Below, piece by piece: positions 17,266-26,151 of a DNA stretch of 47,431 nucleotides; positions within the stretch are counted from its first letter, which is position 1, and every line of letters starts with the position of its first letter. Under the pieces are notes generated by a model that saw nothing but the letters and a program-made list of their open reading frames with translations, was not told the origin of the DNA and made no database searches. Position numbers and translations under genes: made by a program. The DNA is from Streptomyces sp. (GTDB lineage Bacteria; Actinomycetota; Actinomycetes; Streptomycetales; Streptomycetaceae). The stretch lies in contig NZ_JAEKKT010000165.1 of NCBI RefSeq assembly GCF_019510245.1, forward strand, positions 1 to 47,431. The letters run 5' to 3'.

Positions 17266-18096
17266 GTGATCGTAGTCACCGGTGCCACCGGCAACGTCGG
17301 CCGCGCCCTCGTCGCACGTCTCGTCGCCGGCGGGCAGCCCGTACGGGCGCTCACCCGCGCCCCGGAGACGGCCGGCCTGCCCGACCAGGCCGAGGTGGTG
17401 CGGTTCCGGGCGGAGGACCCGGCCCCGCTGCTCACGGGGGCGACCAAGGTCTTCCTGTACGTCCAGGGAGCGGGCGGGCGGCTGCCCGAACTCCTCGCCG
17501 CGGCCCGCACGGCCGGGGTGCGCCGGGTCGTCCTGCTCTCCTCCGGGATCGTCCGGGAGGGCGCCGACGAGACCCACCCCATCCACGTCATGCACGCCAC
17601 CGCCGAGCGGCAGATCCGCGACAGCGGGCTCGCCTGGACGTTCCTGCGCCCCAACGCGTTCGCCACCAACGCCCTCCAGTGGGCGCCCCAGATCCGCGCC
17701 GGGAACACCGTGCGCGGCGTCTTCGCCGGCATGCTCACCGCACCCATCCACGAGGACGACATCGCCGCGGTCGCCGAACGCGCCCTCCTCGACGACGGCC
17801 ACGAGGGCGCCGCCCACCGCCTCACCGGGCCCGCCGCCACCACCAACACCGACCAGATCGCCGCGATCGGGCGGGCCGTCGGCCGCGAGCTGACCTTCGT
17901 CGAGGTGCCGCCGCAGGAGGCCGCCCCGCTGTTCCCGGGGACCCCGCCGGAGTTCCTCCAGGGCCTGCTGGAGACCTTCGCGGCCACCGTCGGCGTGCCA
18001 CCGGAGATCACCGGCACGGTCGAAGAGATCACCGGCAGCCCGGCCCGCACCTTCGGTCAGTGGGCCGCCGATCACGCGGCCGACTTCCGCTCGTGA
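17266..18096 (+). CDS. NmrA-like NAD(P)-binding reductase
   Basis: The 276-aa protein opens with the atypical-SDR dinucleotide motif VTGATGNVGRALV, then ALTRAPETA. It lacks the classical YxxxK active site, so it fits the NmrA/quinone-reductase-2-like or sugar-epimerase-like NAD(P)H-binding group. The substrate is unknown, and a redox-sensing role is possible. The GTG start follows AGGGAG. It is convergent with the acetyltransferase 25 bases downstream. Confidence 0.85.
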   Translation: MIVVTGATGNVGRALVARLVAGGQPVRALTRAPETAGLPDQAEVVRFRAEDPAPLLTGATKVFLYVQGAGGRLPELLAAARTAGVRRVVLLSSGIVREGADETHPIHVMHATAERQIRDSGLAWTFLRPNAFATNALQWAPQIRAGNTVRGVFAGMLTAPIHEDDIAAVAERALLDDGHEGAAHRLTGPAATTNTDQIAAIGRAVGRELTFVEVPPQEAAPLFPGTPPEFLQGLLETFAATVGVPPEITGTVEEITGSPARTFGQWAADHAADFRS

Positions 18097-18121
18097 AGTC
18101 CCTGCTCTTCGACCGGCCCCG

Positions 18122-18670
18122 TCAGCCCGCGGACAGGCGCAGCTCCGCCCGGCGCACCCCGCCCTCCCGCGGCCCCGCCCGCCGGTTCCCCACCTCGGCC
18201 GTCCGGGACGTCTCCGCTCCCAGCGTGAAGCCCAGGCGCTCCAGGAAGCACTCCCCGGAGCGCCAGCCCGGTGGCACCGACGCCGTCACCAGGGACACCC
18301 CGCCGGCACGCGCGAGCAGCGACTCGGCCAGCGCCCGCCCGAGGCCCCGGCCCCGCGCCCAGGGCGCCAGCAGGAACAGCCCCACCGCGACCGCGCCGGG
18401 CGCCGGATGGTTCCGCACCGCGTCCACCAGGCCCGAGACCACCCCGTCCCGCTCCAGCACCAGCAGCACCTTGTCGTCGGGTGCGGCGCCCTCGGGCAGC
18501 CCGTAGAACAGGCTCTGCACGTCCCCGGGCCCCGACGGCAGCCCGGTCGCCGCCACGAACCAGTCCTCGCAGGCCTCGAAGAGGTCCAGCAGCGGCGCCT
18601 CGTCCGCGGGCCGCGGCTCTCGCACCAGCACCCGCTCACCGGGCACGTCGATCATCCACGCGTCAACCAC
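18122..18670 (-). CDS. GNAT-family N-acetyltransferase
   Basis: The 182-aa protein has the GNAT acetyl-CoA loop APWARGRGLGRALAESLL and the following beta strand and helix, ending near CFLERLGFTLGAE. The N-terminus (VREPRPADEAPLLDLFEACE) is typical of the fold. The acceptor is unknown. It is divergent from the decarboxylase operon; the 219 bases between them show no clear operator and no iron box. Confidence 0.83.
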   Translation of the reverse strand: MVDAWMIDVPGERVLVREPRPADEAPLLDLFEACEDWFVAATGLPSGPGDVQSLFYGLPEGAAPDDKVLLVLERDGVVSGLVDAVRNHPAPGAVAVGLFLLAPWARGRGLGRALAESLLARAGGVSLVTASVPPGWRSGECFLERLGFTLGAETSRTAEVGNRRAGPREGGVRRAELRLSAG

Positions 18671-18889
18671 GCGACCGACGTTAACCCCCGGTCAGCCGTG
18701 GTCTCAACGCCCTTTCACCGCTTGCTCCGACGCGCCCGGGGCGCACCGCCCCGACAGGTTTTCCCCGCACGGCAGTACCCACTTTCGGGTTTCGATCGTT
18801 GAACTTTGGGGGCGCGCAGACCCAATCCCGTACAAGCTGGAACTCCCCCCGCGGACAACCCCTTTCGGCCGGCGCCCCGAGGAGATCCC

Positions 18890-20248
18890 ATGAGCACGCC
18901 GCCTCTCGCATCCGGACCCCAGGGCCCCGACGCCCTGCGGCCTCTGCTGGACACCGTGCTCGACGCGCTGCGCGACGGCGGCCGGGCGCGCGGCGGGCCG
19001 CTGCCCGCGGGCGGACCGGAGGCGGTGGCCGAGCGGGTCGCGGAGGCGGTGGGGGACGTCCTCCCGGACGACGGTGACCCCGACGCCCTGCGCACCCTGG
19101 TGGCCGCCCTCGCGGAGGGCGCCGCCGACCCCGCCGACCCGCTGTGCGCGGCGCACCTGCACTGCCCGCCGCTGGCCGTCGCGACCGCCGCCGACCTCGC
19201 CGCGAGCGCGCTCAACCCGTCCCTGGACTCCTGGGACCAGGCCCCGGCGGCCGCCGCCCTGGAAGCACTGGTCACCCGCACCCTCGCCCACACCATCGGC
19301 CTCTCCGACGCGGTGGTCACCACCGGCGGCACCGAGTCCAACCAACTCGCGCTGCTCCTGGCCCGCGAGGCCCTCGGGAGCGGCCTCCGGCTGGTCTGCG
19401 GGGCCAACGCCCACCACGCGCTGCCCCGCGCCGCCTGGCTGCTCGGCCTGCCCGACCCCGTCGTGGTCCCCGCCCCGAACGGCACCCTCGACCTGGCCGC
19501 GCTCCACGACGCCCTCACCCACCTGCCCCGGCCGCTGCTGGTCGCCGCCACCGCCGGCACCACCGACGCCGGGCTCATCGACCCGCTCCCCGAGATCGCC
19601 GGGCTCTGCGCGGCCCACGGCGCCCGGCTGCACGTCGACGCCGCCTACGGGGGCGGCCTCGCCTTCAGCGACCGGCACCGGGACAAGCTCGCCGGTCTGG
19701 AACGCGCCCACACCGTCACCCTCGACCTGCACAAACTCGGCTGGCAGCCGGTCGCCGCCGGTCTCCTCGCCGTCGCCCGGCCGGGCGAGCTCGGCGTCCT
19801 CCACCACCACGCCGACTACCTCAACGCCGACGACGACACCGAGGCCGGCTACCCCGACCTGCTCGGCCGCTCCCTGCGCACCACCCGCCGCCCCGACGTC
19901 CTCAAGATCGCGGTCACCCTCAAGACCCTGGGCCGCACCGGACTCGGCGCCCTGGTCGACCAGGTGTGCGCACGCGCGCGGGAGTTCGCCGTCCTGGTCC
20001 GCGAGCACCCCGGCTTCGAGCTCTACGACCGGCCGAACATCAGCACGGTGCTGTTCCGCCCCACCGGCGCCACCGACGACGACGTCGCCGAGGTACGGCG
20101 CAGGCTGCTGCACGACGGCCGGGCGGTACTCGGCCGGGCCCGGCTCGACGGCCGGCTCTGGCTCAAGGCCACCCTCCTCAACCCCCACACCCGGCCGGAC
20201 GAACTGGCCCTCCTCCTGAAACTCGTGGAAGGAACCACCCCCAGATGA
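18890..20248 (+). CDS. PLP-dependent group II amino-acid decarboxylase (DesA/DABA-decarboxylase-like)
   Basis: The 452-aa protein has the group II decarboxylase motifs LHCPP and NPSLDSWDQ (109-117), TGGTESNQ (145-152), HVDAAYGG (248-255) with Asp250, and the PLP lysine Lys282 in LDLHKLGW. Family members decarboxylate diamino acids such as lysine, ornithine or diaminobutyrate. The stop overlaps the start of the N-hydroxylase (ATGA), so the two act together: this enzyme would make a diamine that the next one hydroxylates. In desferrioxamine clusters desA and desB are paired in the same way. The substrate is not determined by the sequence alone. Confidence 0.88.
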   Translation: MSTPPLASGPQGPDALRPLLDTVLDALRDGGRARGGPLPAGGPEAVAERVAEAVGDVLPDDGDPDALRTLVAALAEGAADPADPLCAAHLHCPPLAVATAADLAASALNPSLDSWDQAPAAAALEALVTRTLAHTIGLSDAVVTTGGTESNQLALLLAREALGSGLRLVCGANAHHALPRAAWLLGLPDPVVVPAPNGTLDLAALHDALTHLPRPLLVAATAGTTDAGLIDPLPEIAGLCAAHGARLHVDAAYGGGLAFSDRHRDKLAGLERAHTVTLDLHKLGWQPVAAGLLAVARPGELGVLHHHADYLNADDDTEAGYPDLLGRSLRTTRRPDVLKIAVTLKTLGRTGLGALVDQVCARAREFAVLVREHPGFELYDRPNISTVLFRPTGATDDDVAEVRRRLLHDGRAVLGRARLDGRLWLKATLLNPHTRPDELALLLKLVEGTTPR

Positions 20249-21651
20249 CCACCCCCCCACGTCACGAGCCCGAAGCACCCCGCGACCTGGTCGGCGTCGG
20301 CATCGGACCGTCCAACCTCTCCCTCGCCGCACTCGCCCACCCGCTCGCCGAACTCGACGCCGTCTTCTACGAGCAGCGTCCGGGCTTCGACTGGCACGCC
20401 GGGCTCCTGATCGACGGCGCCACCATCCAGGTCCCGTTCCTCGCCGACCTGGTGACCCTCGCCGACCCCGCGAACCCCTGGTCGTTCCTCAACTACCTCA
20501 AGGCCCGCGACCGGCTCTTCCCCTTCTACTTCGCCGAGCGCTTCCACATCCGGCGCGCCGAGTACGACGCCTACTGCCGCTGGGTCGCCGAGAGCCTGCC
20601 CGGACTGTGCTTCTCCCACCAGGTCGACGCCGTCCGCTGGAACTCCGAACGCGACCTGTTCGAGGTCGACTTCACCCGGCTCGACGCCGAGGGAGAGGCC
20701 GAGTCGCTCGGCCGTACGTACACGAGGAACGTCGTGCTCGGGGTCGGGACCGTCCCCCACGTGCCCGATCCGCTCAGACCCCTCGTGGAGTCCCCGGGCG
20801 TCCCGGTCATCCACGCGGCCGACTACCTCGACCACCGCGAGGCCTTCCTCGCCGCCGAGCACGTCACCGTCGTGGGCTCCGGGCAGTCCGGCGCCGAGGT
20901 CTTCCTCGACCTGCTGCGCAACCGGCCCGCCGGCCGCGAGAAGCTGCACTGGATCGGGCGCGGCGAGGCGTTCGCACCCATGGAGTACTCCAAGCTCGGG
21001 CTGGAGCACTTCACCCCTGACTACACCCGCTACTTCCACGCCCTCACGGAACCCGTCCGCGACCGGCTCGTCGCCGCCCAGTGGCAGTTGCACAAGGGCA
21101 TCGACGCCGGCACCATCGCCGCCATCCACGACGAGCTGTACCGCCGCACGCTGCACGGCGGCTGGCCGGAAGCCGTCCTGACCCCCGGTGTCCAGGTCCG
21201 CACCGCCGGACGCGTCGCCACCACCAAGGTCGAGCTCCACCTCGAACACGTCCAGCAGGGCATCCGCTCCCGGCTCACCACCGACGCCGTCGTCCTGGCC
21301 ACCGGCTACCGCGAGCGCCCCCTCGGCCGCCTGCTCGCCGGGCTCGACCCCTACCTGCGCCGGGACAACAGCGAACGCCCGCGCGTGGACGAGCGGTTCC
21401 GGCTCGTCCTCGACCCGTCGGTGACCGGAGCGGCGTACGTCCAGAACGCCGAACTCCACACCCACGGCGTCGGCGCCCCGGACCTGGGCCTGGCCGCCTG
21501 GCGCAGCGCCACCATCCTCAACACCCTGACGGGCAAGGACCCCTACCCGCTCCCCGCGCGCACGGCCTTCACCAGCTTCGGCCTGGAGCGGCCGGAGGAG
21601 AGGGTCCCGGCGCAGCAGCAGCCGCGGCAGCTCACCCCGCTGGTCGACTGA
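20245..21651 (+). CDS. Flavin-dependent amine N-hydroxylase (IucD/SidA/DesB family)
   Basis: The 468-aa protein has the FAD motif GVGIGPSNLSLA (17-28), the substrate/FAD stretch TIQVPFLADLVTLADP, the NADPH motif VVGSGQSGAEVF (209-220) and ATGY (352-355). The family hydroxylates the terminal amine of lysine, ornithine or their diamines in the first step to hydroxamates. It forms a two-gene operon with the decarboxylase, but no acyltransferase or NIS synthetase (desC/desD) is near, so the product must be completed elsewhere or used differently. Confidence 0.9.
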   Translation: MTTPPRHEPEAPRDLVGVGIGPSNLSLAALAHPLAELDAVFYEQRPGFDWHAGLLIDGATIQVPFLADLVTLADPANPWSFLNYLKARDRLFPFYFAERFHIRRAEYDAYCRWVAESLPGLCFSHQVDAVRWNSERDLFEVDFTRLDAEGEAESLGRTYTRNVVLGVGTVPHVPDPLRPLVESPGVPVIHAADYLDHREAFLAAEHVTVVGSGQSGAEVFLDLLRNRPAGREKLHWIGRGEAFAPMEYSKLGLEHFTPDYTRYFHALTEPVRDRLVAAQWQLHKGIDAGTIAAIHDELYRRTLHGGWPEAVLTPGVQVRTAGRVATTKVELHLEHVQQGIRSRLTTDAVVLATGYRERPLGRLLAGLDPYLRRDNSERPRVDERFRLVLDPSVTGAAYVQNAELHTHGVGAPDLGLAAWRSATILNTLTGKDPYPLPARTAFTSFGLERPEERVPAQQQPRQLTPLVD

Positions 21652-21668
21652 GCGCTTCGCCGACCGGT

Positions 21669-21704
21669 CCGAAGGGCGCTGGTCCGGGGACCGGCGCCCT
21701 TCGG
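21669..21704. terminator. Bidirectional terminator hairpin
   Basis: CCGAAGGGCGC (21669-21679) pairs with GCGCCCTTCGG (21694-21704), with an inner GGTCC/GGACC stem. It lies in the 59-base gap between the convergent hydroxylase and nucleotidase genes and can serve both. There is no T-run. Confidence 0.75.
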
Positions 21705-21710
21705 GACCGC

Positions 21711-23507
21711 TCAGAACACCGGGGTGCCGTCGCGGGTCAGCTTCCAGTCCACCGACGCGAAGTCCTTCGGGTCCAGGACGCCCTTGGCGGTCACCCACTC
21801 GGCGATCCGGGTGCGGATCTCGGTCGACTCCGACCACAGCTCCTTGGCCGAGGCGACGTGGGGGAAGGCGCCGCCGCCGTTGGCGCGGTAGTTGTTCACC
21901 GCGAGCACGAACGGTGCGGCGTCGTCGAGGGCGGCGCCGTCGTAGGTGAGGTTCCTGATCCGCGAACCGGCCGCCTGTGCCACGTCGATGTCGTACCGCA
22001 GGCCCGAGACGTAGTCGTAGTTGTAGTCCGGGCGGCCGTTCGCGTTGGTCAGCTTCTCCACGTCGACCGCCGCGTCCGCCGCCGTCCGGACGTAGTACTC
22101 CGCCGAGTACTCCAGGTACGCCCGGATCTGCGCGCCCGTCATCAGCTTGGCGACCAGCGTGTTGTCGTACACGTACAGGCCCGACAGGTCCCGGACGGTC
22201 ACGTCGCCGGCCGGGATCTCGGAGGTCCGGGAGAACGGCGAGGCCTGCGCGAGCACCGGCAGCGACGCGTACTCCGTGCCCGCGAGGGCCGCCTTGACCA
22301 CGTCCTCCTGGACCTTGGTGATCAGGTCGATGATCGGGGCGTCCCGGTAGCGGGCCTCGACGGTGGTGAGGGTCTCGGTCGCGGTGCCGACGACCTGGTT
22401 GACGTACGCGACGACCTTCGCGTGCTCGTCCTTCAGGAGCCGGGTGATCTTCGGGTCGTCGGCGACCGTGTTGGAGTTCAGCAGCGAGGCCGCGACCGAC
22501 TCCACCTCCCACCCGCCGTTGCTGAACACCAGCTCGATGTCGAAGAGGGAGAGGCGCTCGGCGTAGCAGAGCGGCTCGGAGAGGACGACGGTCTTGCCGG
22601 TGGCCTCGTTGACGACCTTCAGCTCGGGGATCTCCACGTGCGCGTGGCCGACCAGGACGGCGTCGATGCCGGGCACCTGCCTGGCCACGTTCGCGGCCGC
22701 GTTCTCGACGTACGGGACCTGGTCGCCGTAGGAGGAGGTGCCGGAGGAGCCGGAGTGGGCCGAGACCACGACCACGTCCGCGCCCATCGCCTTCAGCTTC
22801 GGCACCCACTTCGCGGCCTGCTCCTCAAGACCGGGGAAGGCCAGCTTGCCCTGGACGTAGGCCTTGTCCCAGATCGCGATGCCCGGGTTGGTCAGGCCGA
22901 GGACGGCGACCTTGACCGGCGGGGCGCCCGGGACGTGGAACTTCTTGATGAAGTACGGCGGGAAGGCGGGCTTCAGGGTCTTCGCGTCGACCGCGTTGGC
23001 GCCGAGCAGCGGGAAGTGCAGCTGGTCCTCGAACCTGCGCAGCGTCTCGATGCCGTAGTTGAACTCGTGGTTGCCGAGCGCCGCCGCGTCGTAGCCGATC
23101 GCGTTCATGGCCTGCGCCATCGGGTGCACCGGGCCGCCTTTGGCGGTGATCGGGTCGACCTTGGCGTAGTAGTACGCCAGCGGGGTGCCCTGGATGGTGT
23201 CACCGGCATCCAGGAGCAGGGTGTTGCGGCGGCCCTTCGCCTTGCGCACCTGGTCGACCAGGGTCGAGATGCGTGCCAGGCCCATCGCGTTGCCGGCCTT
23301 GTCGGAGTACTCCGCGTCCTTGAAGTAGTCCCAGTTGAAGACGTGCCCGTGCAGGTCGGTGGTGCCCATGACGGTGAGGGAGTACCGCCGGGGATGCCGG
23401 GCCGGCCGTACCGACGCCCGTGCCGGGGCCGCCGCCGCGCCGGCGATCGCCACGCCCGCTCCGGTCGCGGCGGACTTCTCCAGGAACTTCCGACGGTTCA
23501 AGGGCAT
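21711..23507 (-). CDS. Tat-exported 5'-nucleotidase / cyclic phosphodiesterase
   Basis: The 598-aa protein starts with a twin-arginine signal (NRRKFLEKSA, then an alanine-rich hydrophobic stretch to about residue 32). The calcineurin-like metal site follows: TDLHGH (50-55), DAGDTIQG (100-107), GNHEFNYG (145-152) and a later GHAH. The C-terminal 5'-nucleotidase domain contains NNYRANGGGAFP. It hydrolyses extracellular nucleotides to recover nucleoside and phosphate. The start has AGGAG upstream. It is divergent from pyk with 244 bases between. Confidence 0.92.
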   Translation of the reverse strand: MPLNRRKFLEKSAATGAGVAIAGAAAAPARASVRPARHPRRYSLTVMGTTDLHGHVFNWDYFKDAEYSDKAGNAMGLARISTLVDQVRKAKGRRNTLLLDAGDTIQGTPLAYYYAKVDPITAKGGPVHPMAQAMNAIGYDAAALGNHEFNYGIETLRRFEDQLHFPLLGANAVDAKTLKPAFPPYFIKKFHVPGAPPVKVAVLGLTNPGIAIWDKAYVQGKLAFPGLEEQAAKWVPKLKAMGADVVVVSAHSGSSGTSSYGDQVPYVENAAANVARQVPGIDAVLVGHAHVEIPELKVVNEATGKTVVLSEPLCYAERLSLFDIELVFSNGGWEVESVAASLLNSNTVADDPKITRLLKDEHAKVVAYVNQVVGTATETLTTVEARYRDAPIIDLITKVQEDVVKAALAGTEYASLPVLAQASPFSRTSEIPAGDVTVRDLSGLYVYDNTLVAKLMTGAQIRAYLEYSAEYYVRTAADAAVDVEKLTNANGRPDYNYDYVSGLRYDIDVAQAAGSRIRNLTYDGAALDDAAPFVLAVNNYRANGGGAFPHVASAKELWSESTEIRTRIAEWVTAKGVLDPKDFASVDWKLTRDGTPVF

Positions 23508-23739
23508 CTTTTGCTCTCCTTGTGATCAGGTCAACGACGCGCGTAGATTCTGACCTGGTCGTGACCGTCGGCAACAGGCCTGGGAGGTTTCGATCCGGTG
23601 ACCTGAGCACGCCGCATTCAACAAGTGCGAGATGCTCATAGGAGCGGCCTGCCGCACAATTCAACACTTGTCAATAGGCCTTCACCCAAAGGTTGTTGGG
23701 TCGTCATGTACGGCCAATTCTCTACCCGCCGGTAAGGCC

Positions 23740-23745
23740 TAGGCT
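23740..23745 (+). promoter_or_regulatory. Candidate -10 element for a leaderless pyk mRNA
   Basis: TAGGCT ends six bases before the pyk ATG, which would place the transcript start on the ATG itself. No convincing -35 hexamer lies 16-18 bases upstream, and no good ribosome site is present (only AGG within the -10 itself). Leaderless mRNAs are frequent in Streptomyces. Confidence 0.35.
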
Positions 23746-23751
23746 CGAACC

Positions 23752-25188
23752 ATGCGCCGAGCAAAGATCGTTTGTACTCTGGGGCCCGCCACCGACTCGT
23801 ACGACCAGATCAAGGCCCTGGTCGAGGCCGGAATGGACGTCGCCCGATTCAACCTCAGCCACGGCGGCTACGCCGAGCACGAGGAGCGCTACCAGCGTGT
23901 CCGCAAGGCCTCCGACGAGACCGGTCGCAGCGTCGGAATGCTCGCCGACCTTCAAGGCCCGAAGATCCGGCTCGGCCGCTTCACCGAAGGCCCCGTACTC
24001 CTCGAACGCGGTGACACCTTCGTCATCACGGTCGAGGAGGGCGCCGAGGGCGACCGGCACCAGTGCGGAACGACGTACACGGGTCTGGCGGGTGACGTCA
24101 CCCCGGGTGAGCGCGTCCTCGTCGACGACGGCAAGGTCTGCCTGGAGGTCACCCGTGTCGACGGGCCCCGGGTGCACACCACGGTGGTCGAGGGCGGCAT
24201 GGTCTCCGACCACAAGGGCCTCAACCTCCCCGGCGTCGCCGTCTCCGTCCCCGCCCTGTCCGACAAGGACGAGGCCGACCTGCGGTGGGCGCTGCGCACC
24301 GGCTTCGACGTGATCGCCCTGTCCTTCGTCCGCAGCGGCCGGGACATCGAGGACGTCCACCGCATCATGGACGAGGAGGGCCGCCGCCTCCCCGTGATCG
24401 CCAAGGTCGAGAAGCCGCAGGCCGTCGAGAACATCGACTCCATCGTGGCCGCCTTCGACGGCATCATGGTCGCCCGCGGCGACCTGGGCGTGGAGATGCC
24501 GCTGGAGCAGGTGCCGATCGTCCAGAAGCGCGCCGTCAAGCTGGCCAAGCGCAACGCCAAGCCGGTCATCGTCGCCACCCAGATGCTCGACTCGATGATC
24601 GAGAACTCGCGCCCCACCCGCGCGGAGGCCTCCGACGTCGCCAACGCGGTCATCGACGGCACGGACGCGGTGATGCTCTCCGGCGAGACCAGCGTCGGCA
24701 AGTACCCGGTCGAGACCGTCCGCACCATGGCGAAGATCGTCGAGGCCGCCGAGGAGGACATCCTCGCCAAGGGGCTGCCGCCGCTGACCGAGACCAACAA
24801 GCCCCGCACCCAGGGCGGCGCGGTCGCCCGGGCCGCCGCCGAGATGGGCGACTTCCTGGGCGCGAAGTTCCTGGTCGCGTTCACCCAGTCGGGAGACACC
24901 GTCCGCCGGCTCTCCCGCTACCGCTCGCCGATCCCGCTGCTCGCCCTCACCCCGGATCCGGCCACCCGTTCCCAGCTCAACCTCACGTGGGGCGTCGAGA
25001 CCTTCCTCGGCCCGCACGTCGACTCGACGGACAAGATGGTCGACCAGGTCGACGAACTGCTGCTGAAGTACGGGCGCTGCGAGCAGGGCGACATCGTGGT
25101 CATCACGGCGGGATCCCCGCCCGGCGTCTCCGGATCCACCAACATGGTCCGGGTTCACCACATCGGTGAGGACGACAGCCCCAAGTGA
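23752..25188 (+). CDS. pyk: Pyruvate kinase
   Basis: The 478-aa protein is a standard-length pyruvate kinase: AKIVCTLGPATDS at the N-terminus, ARFNLSHG with Arg32, the active-site Lys218 in VIAKVEKP, the metal-binding ARGDLGVE, and the C-terminal allosteric domain ending GSTNMVRVHHIG. It catalyses the last step of glycolysis (PEP and ADP to pyruvate and ATP). A 14-bp hairpin follows directly. The gene order pyk - tRNA - ANTAR regulator - liv matches the Streptomyces core region. Confidence 0.96.
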   Translation: MRRAKIVCTLGPATDSYDQIKALVEAGMDVARFNLSHGGYAEHEERYQRVRKASDETGRSVGMLADLQGPKIRLGRFTEGPVLLERGDTFVITVEEGAEGDRHQCGTTYTGLAGDVTPGERVLVDDGKVCLEVTRVDGPRVHTTVVEGGMVSDHKGLNLPGVAVSVPALSDKDEADLRWALRTGFDVIALSFVRSGRDIEDVHRIMDEEGRRLPVIAKVEKPQAVENIDSIVAAFDGIMVARGDLGVEMPLEQVPIVQKRAVKLAKRNAKPVIVATQMLDSMIENSRPTRAEASDVANAVIDGTDAVMLSGETSVGKYPVETVRTMAKIVEAAEEDILAKGLPPLTETNKPRTQGGAVARAAAEMGDFLGAKFLVAFTQSGDTVRRLSRYRSPIPLLALTPDPATRSQLNLTWGVETFLGPHVDSTDKMVDQVDELLLKYGRCEQGDIVVITAGSPPGVSGSTNMVRVHHIGEDDSPK

Positions 25189-25193
25189 CGTGC

Positions 25194-25226
25194 GAAGGGC
25201 CCCTCCGGCCGACGGAGGGGCCCTTC
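25194..25226 (+). terminator. pyk terminator
   Basis: A perfect 14-bp stem (25194-25207 with 25213-25226) with a GCCGA loop begins five bases after the pyk stop. There is no T-run, as is usual for Streptomyces. It would also face transcripts leaving the minus-strand tRNA gene. Confidence 0.8.
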
Positions 25227-25265
25227 GGCCACGCAATTACGCGACCTTGGAATCCAAGGAAAAGT

Positions 25266-25340
25266 GCCCCGGGTCGGACTCGAACCGACACTGTACGGGT
25301 TTTGAATCCGTTGCCTGCTGCCAATTGGGCTACCGGGGCT
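25266..25340 (-). tRNA. tRNA with CAA anticodon (Leu by anticodon), class I shape
   Basis: A 75-base cloverleaf can be drawn on the minus strand: a perfect acceptor stem GCCCCGG/CCGGGGC, D arm with AATTGGCA, anticodon loop TTCAAAA (anticodon CAA, reading UUG), T arm GTCGG-TTCGAGT-CCGAC, and discriminator A73. CCA is not encoded. The variable loop has only five bases (ACAGT), whereas bacterial leucine tRNAs have a long variable arm. The anticodon stem has an A-C mismatch at 31-39, and the D stem has one mismatch. The body resembles tRNA-Gln more than tRNA-Leu. Confidence 0.8.
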
Positions 25341-25439
25341 CGAAGAATCCAAGGTGATCCCCGACCCTCCGCGCGTCCACCATACCGTAGCTAGGTAGGC
25401 TCTTGTCAGCAGTACCCCTGCCCTGAACGAGGAGCCCCC

Positions 25440-26093
25440 GTGACCGCCGCCGAGTCGCCCCAGCCAGTCGACGCACCCGACGACAAGTCGCACGTGCCTC
25501 CGATGACGACCCGTGTCGTCATCGCCGAGGACGAGGCCCTGATCCGGCTCGACCTGAAAGAGATGCTGGAGGAGGAGGGGTACACGGTCGTCGGCGAGGC
25601 GGGCGACGGCGAGCACGCCGTCGAGCTGGCCCGCGAGCACCGCCCCGACCTTGTCATCCTCGACGTCAAGATGCCCAAGCTCGACGGCATCTCGGCGGCC
25701 GAAAAGATCGCCGCGGAGTCCATCGCCCCGGTCCTGATGCTCACCGCCTTCTCGCAGCGCGACCTCGTGGAGCGGGCCCGGGACGCCGGCGCGATGGCGT
25801 ACCTGGTCAAGCCGTTCAGCAAGAGCGACGTCGTCCCGGCGATCGAGATGGCCGTCTCCCGCTTCAACGAGCTGCGGCAGCTGGAGAAGGAGGTCGCCGA
25901 CCTCACCCTGCGCCTGGAGACCCGCAAGCTGGTCGACCGCGCGAAGTCCGTCCTGCAGACCGAGTACGGCCTGACCGAGCCCGCCGCGTTCCGCTGGATC
26001 CAGAAGACGTCGATGGACCGCCGCATGTCGATGCAGCAGGTCGCGGAGGCGGTCATCGCGGACAGCGAGGAGAAGAAGTCCAACAAGGGCTGA
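25440..26093 (+). CDS. pdtaR: ANTAR-domain response regulator (PdtaR-like)
   Basis: The 217-aa protein has a receiver domain (about 24-140) with acidic pocket EDE (30-32), phospho-acceptor Asp75 in VILDVKMP, Thr102 and Lys124. A coiled linker follows, then an ANTAR RNA-binding domain (about 156-206; KSVLQTEYGLTEPAAFRWIQ). ANTAR proteins bind paired hairpins in mRNA leaders and prevent termination after phosphorylation. No histidine kinase is adjacent. The GTG start at 25440 has a GAGGAG site; an internal ATG (codon 22) just before the receiver domain is the alternative. Confidence 0.93.
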   Translation: MTAAESPQPVDAPDDKSHVPPMTTRVVIAEDEALIRLDLKEMLEEEGYTVVGEAGDGEHAVELAREHRPDLVILDVKMPKLDGISAAEKIAAESIAPVLMLTAFSQRDLVERARDAGAMAYLVKPFSKSDVVPAIEMAVSRFNELRQLEKEVADLTLRLETRKLVDRAKSVLQTEYGLTEPAAFRWIQKTSMDRRMSMQQVAEAVIADSEEKKSNKG

Positions 26094-26104
26094 TGCGACG
26101 CGCA

Positions 26105-26150
26105 CGTAGGCCCGCGCCCCGGAGAAACGGGCGCGGGCCTACGTTTTCTT
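26105..26150 (+). terminator. Intrinsic terminator of pdtaR
   Basis: A perfect 15-bp stem (26105-26119 with 26129-26143) is followed by TTTTCTT. It begins 11 bases after the pdtaR stop and is the clearest rho-independent terminator in the window. Confidence 0.92.
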
Positions 26151-26151
26151 G

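Noticed and set aside
18671..18889. An iron box before the decarboxylase/hydroxylase operon
   Set aside because: No stretch resembles the 19-bp DmdR1/IdeR palindrome (TTAGGTTAGGCTAACCTAA).
23545..23566. A PHO box before the 5'-nucleotidase
   Set aside because: Two GGTCA elements are spaced by 11 bases on the minus strand, but they match the GTTCACC repeat poorly.
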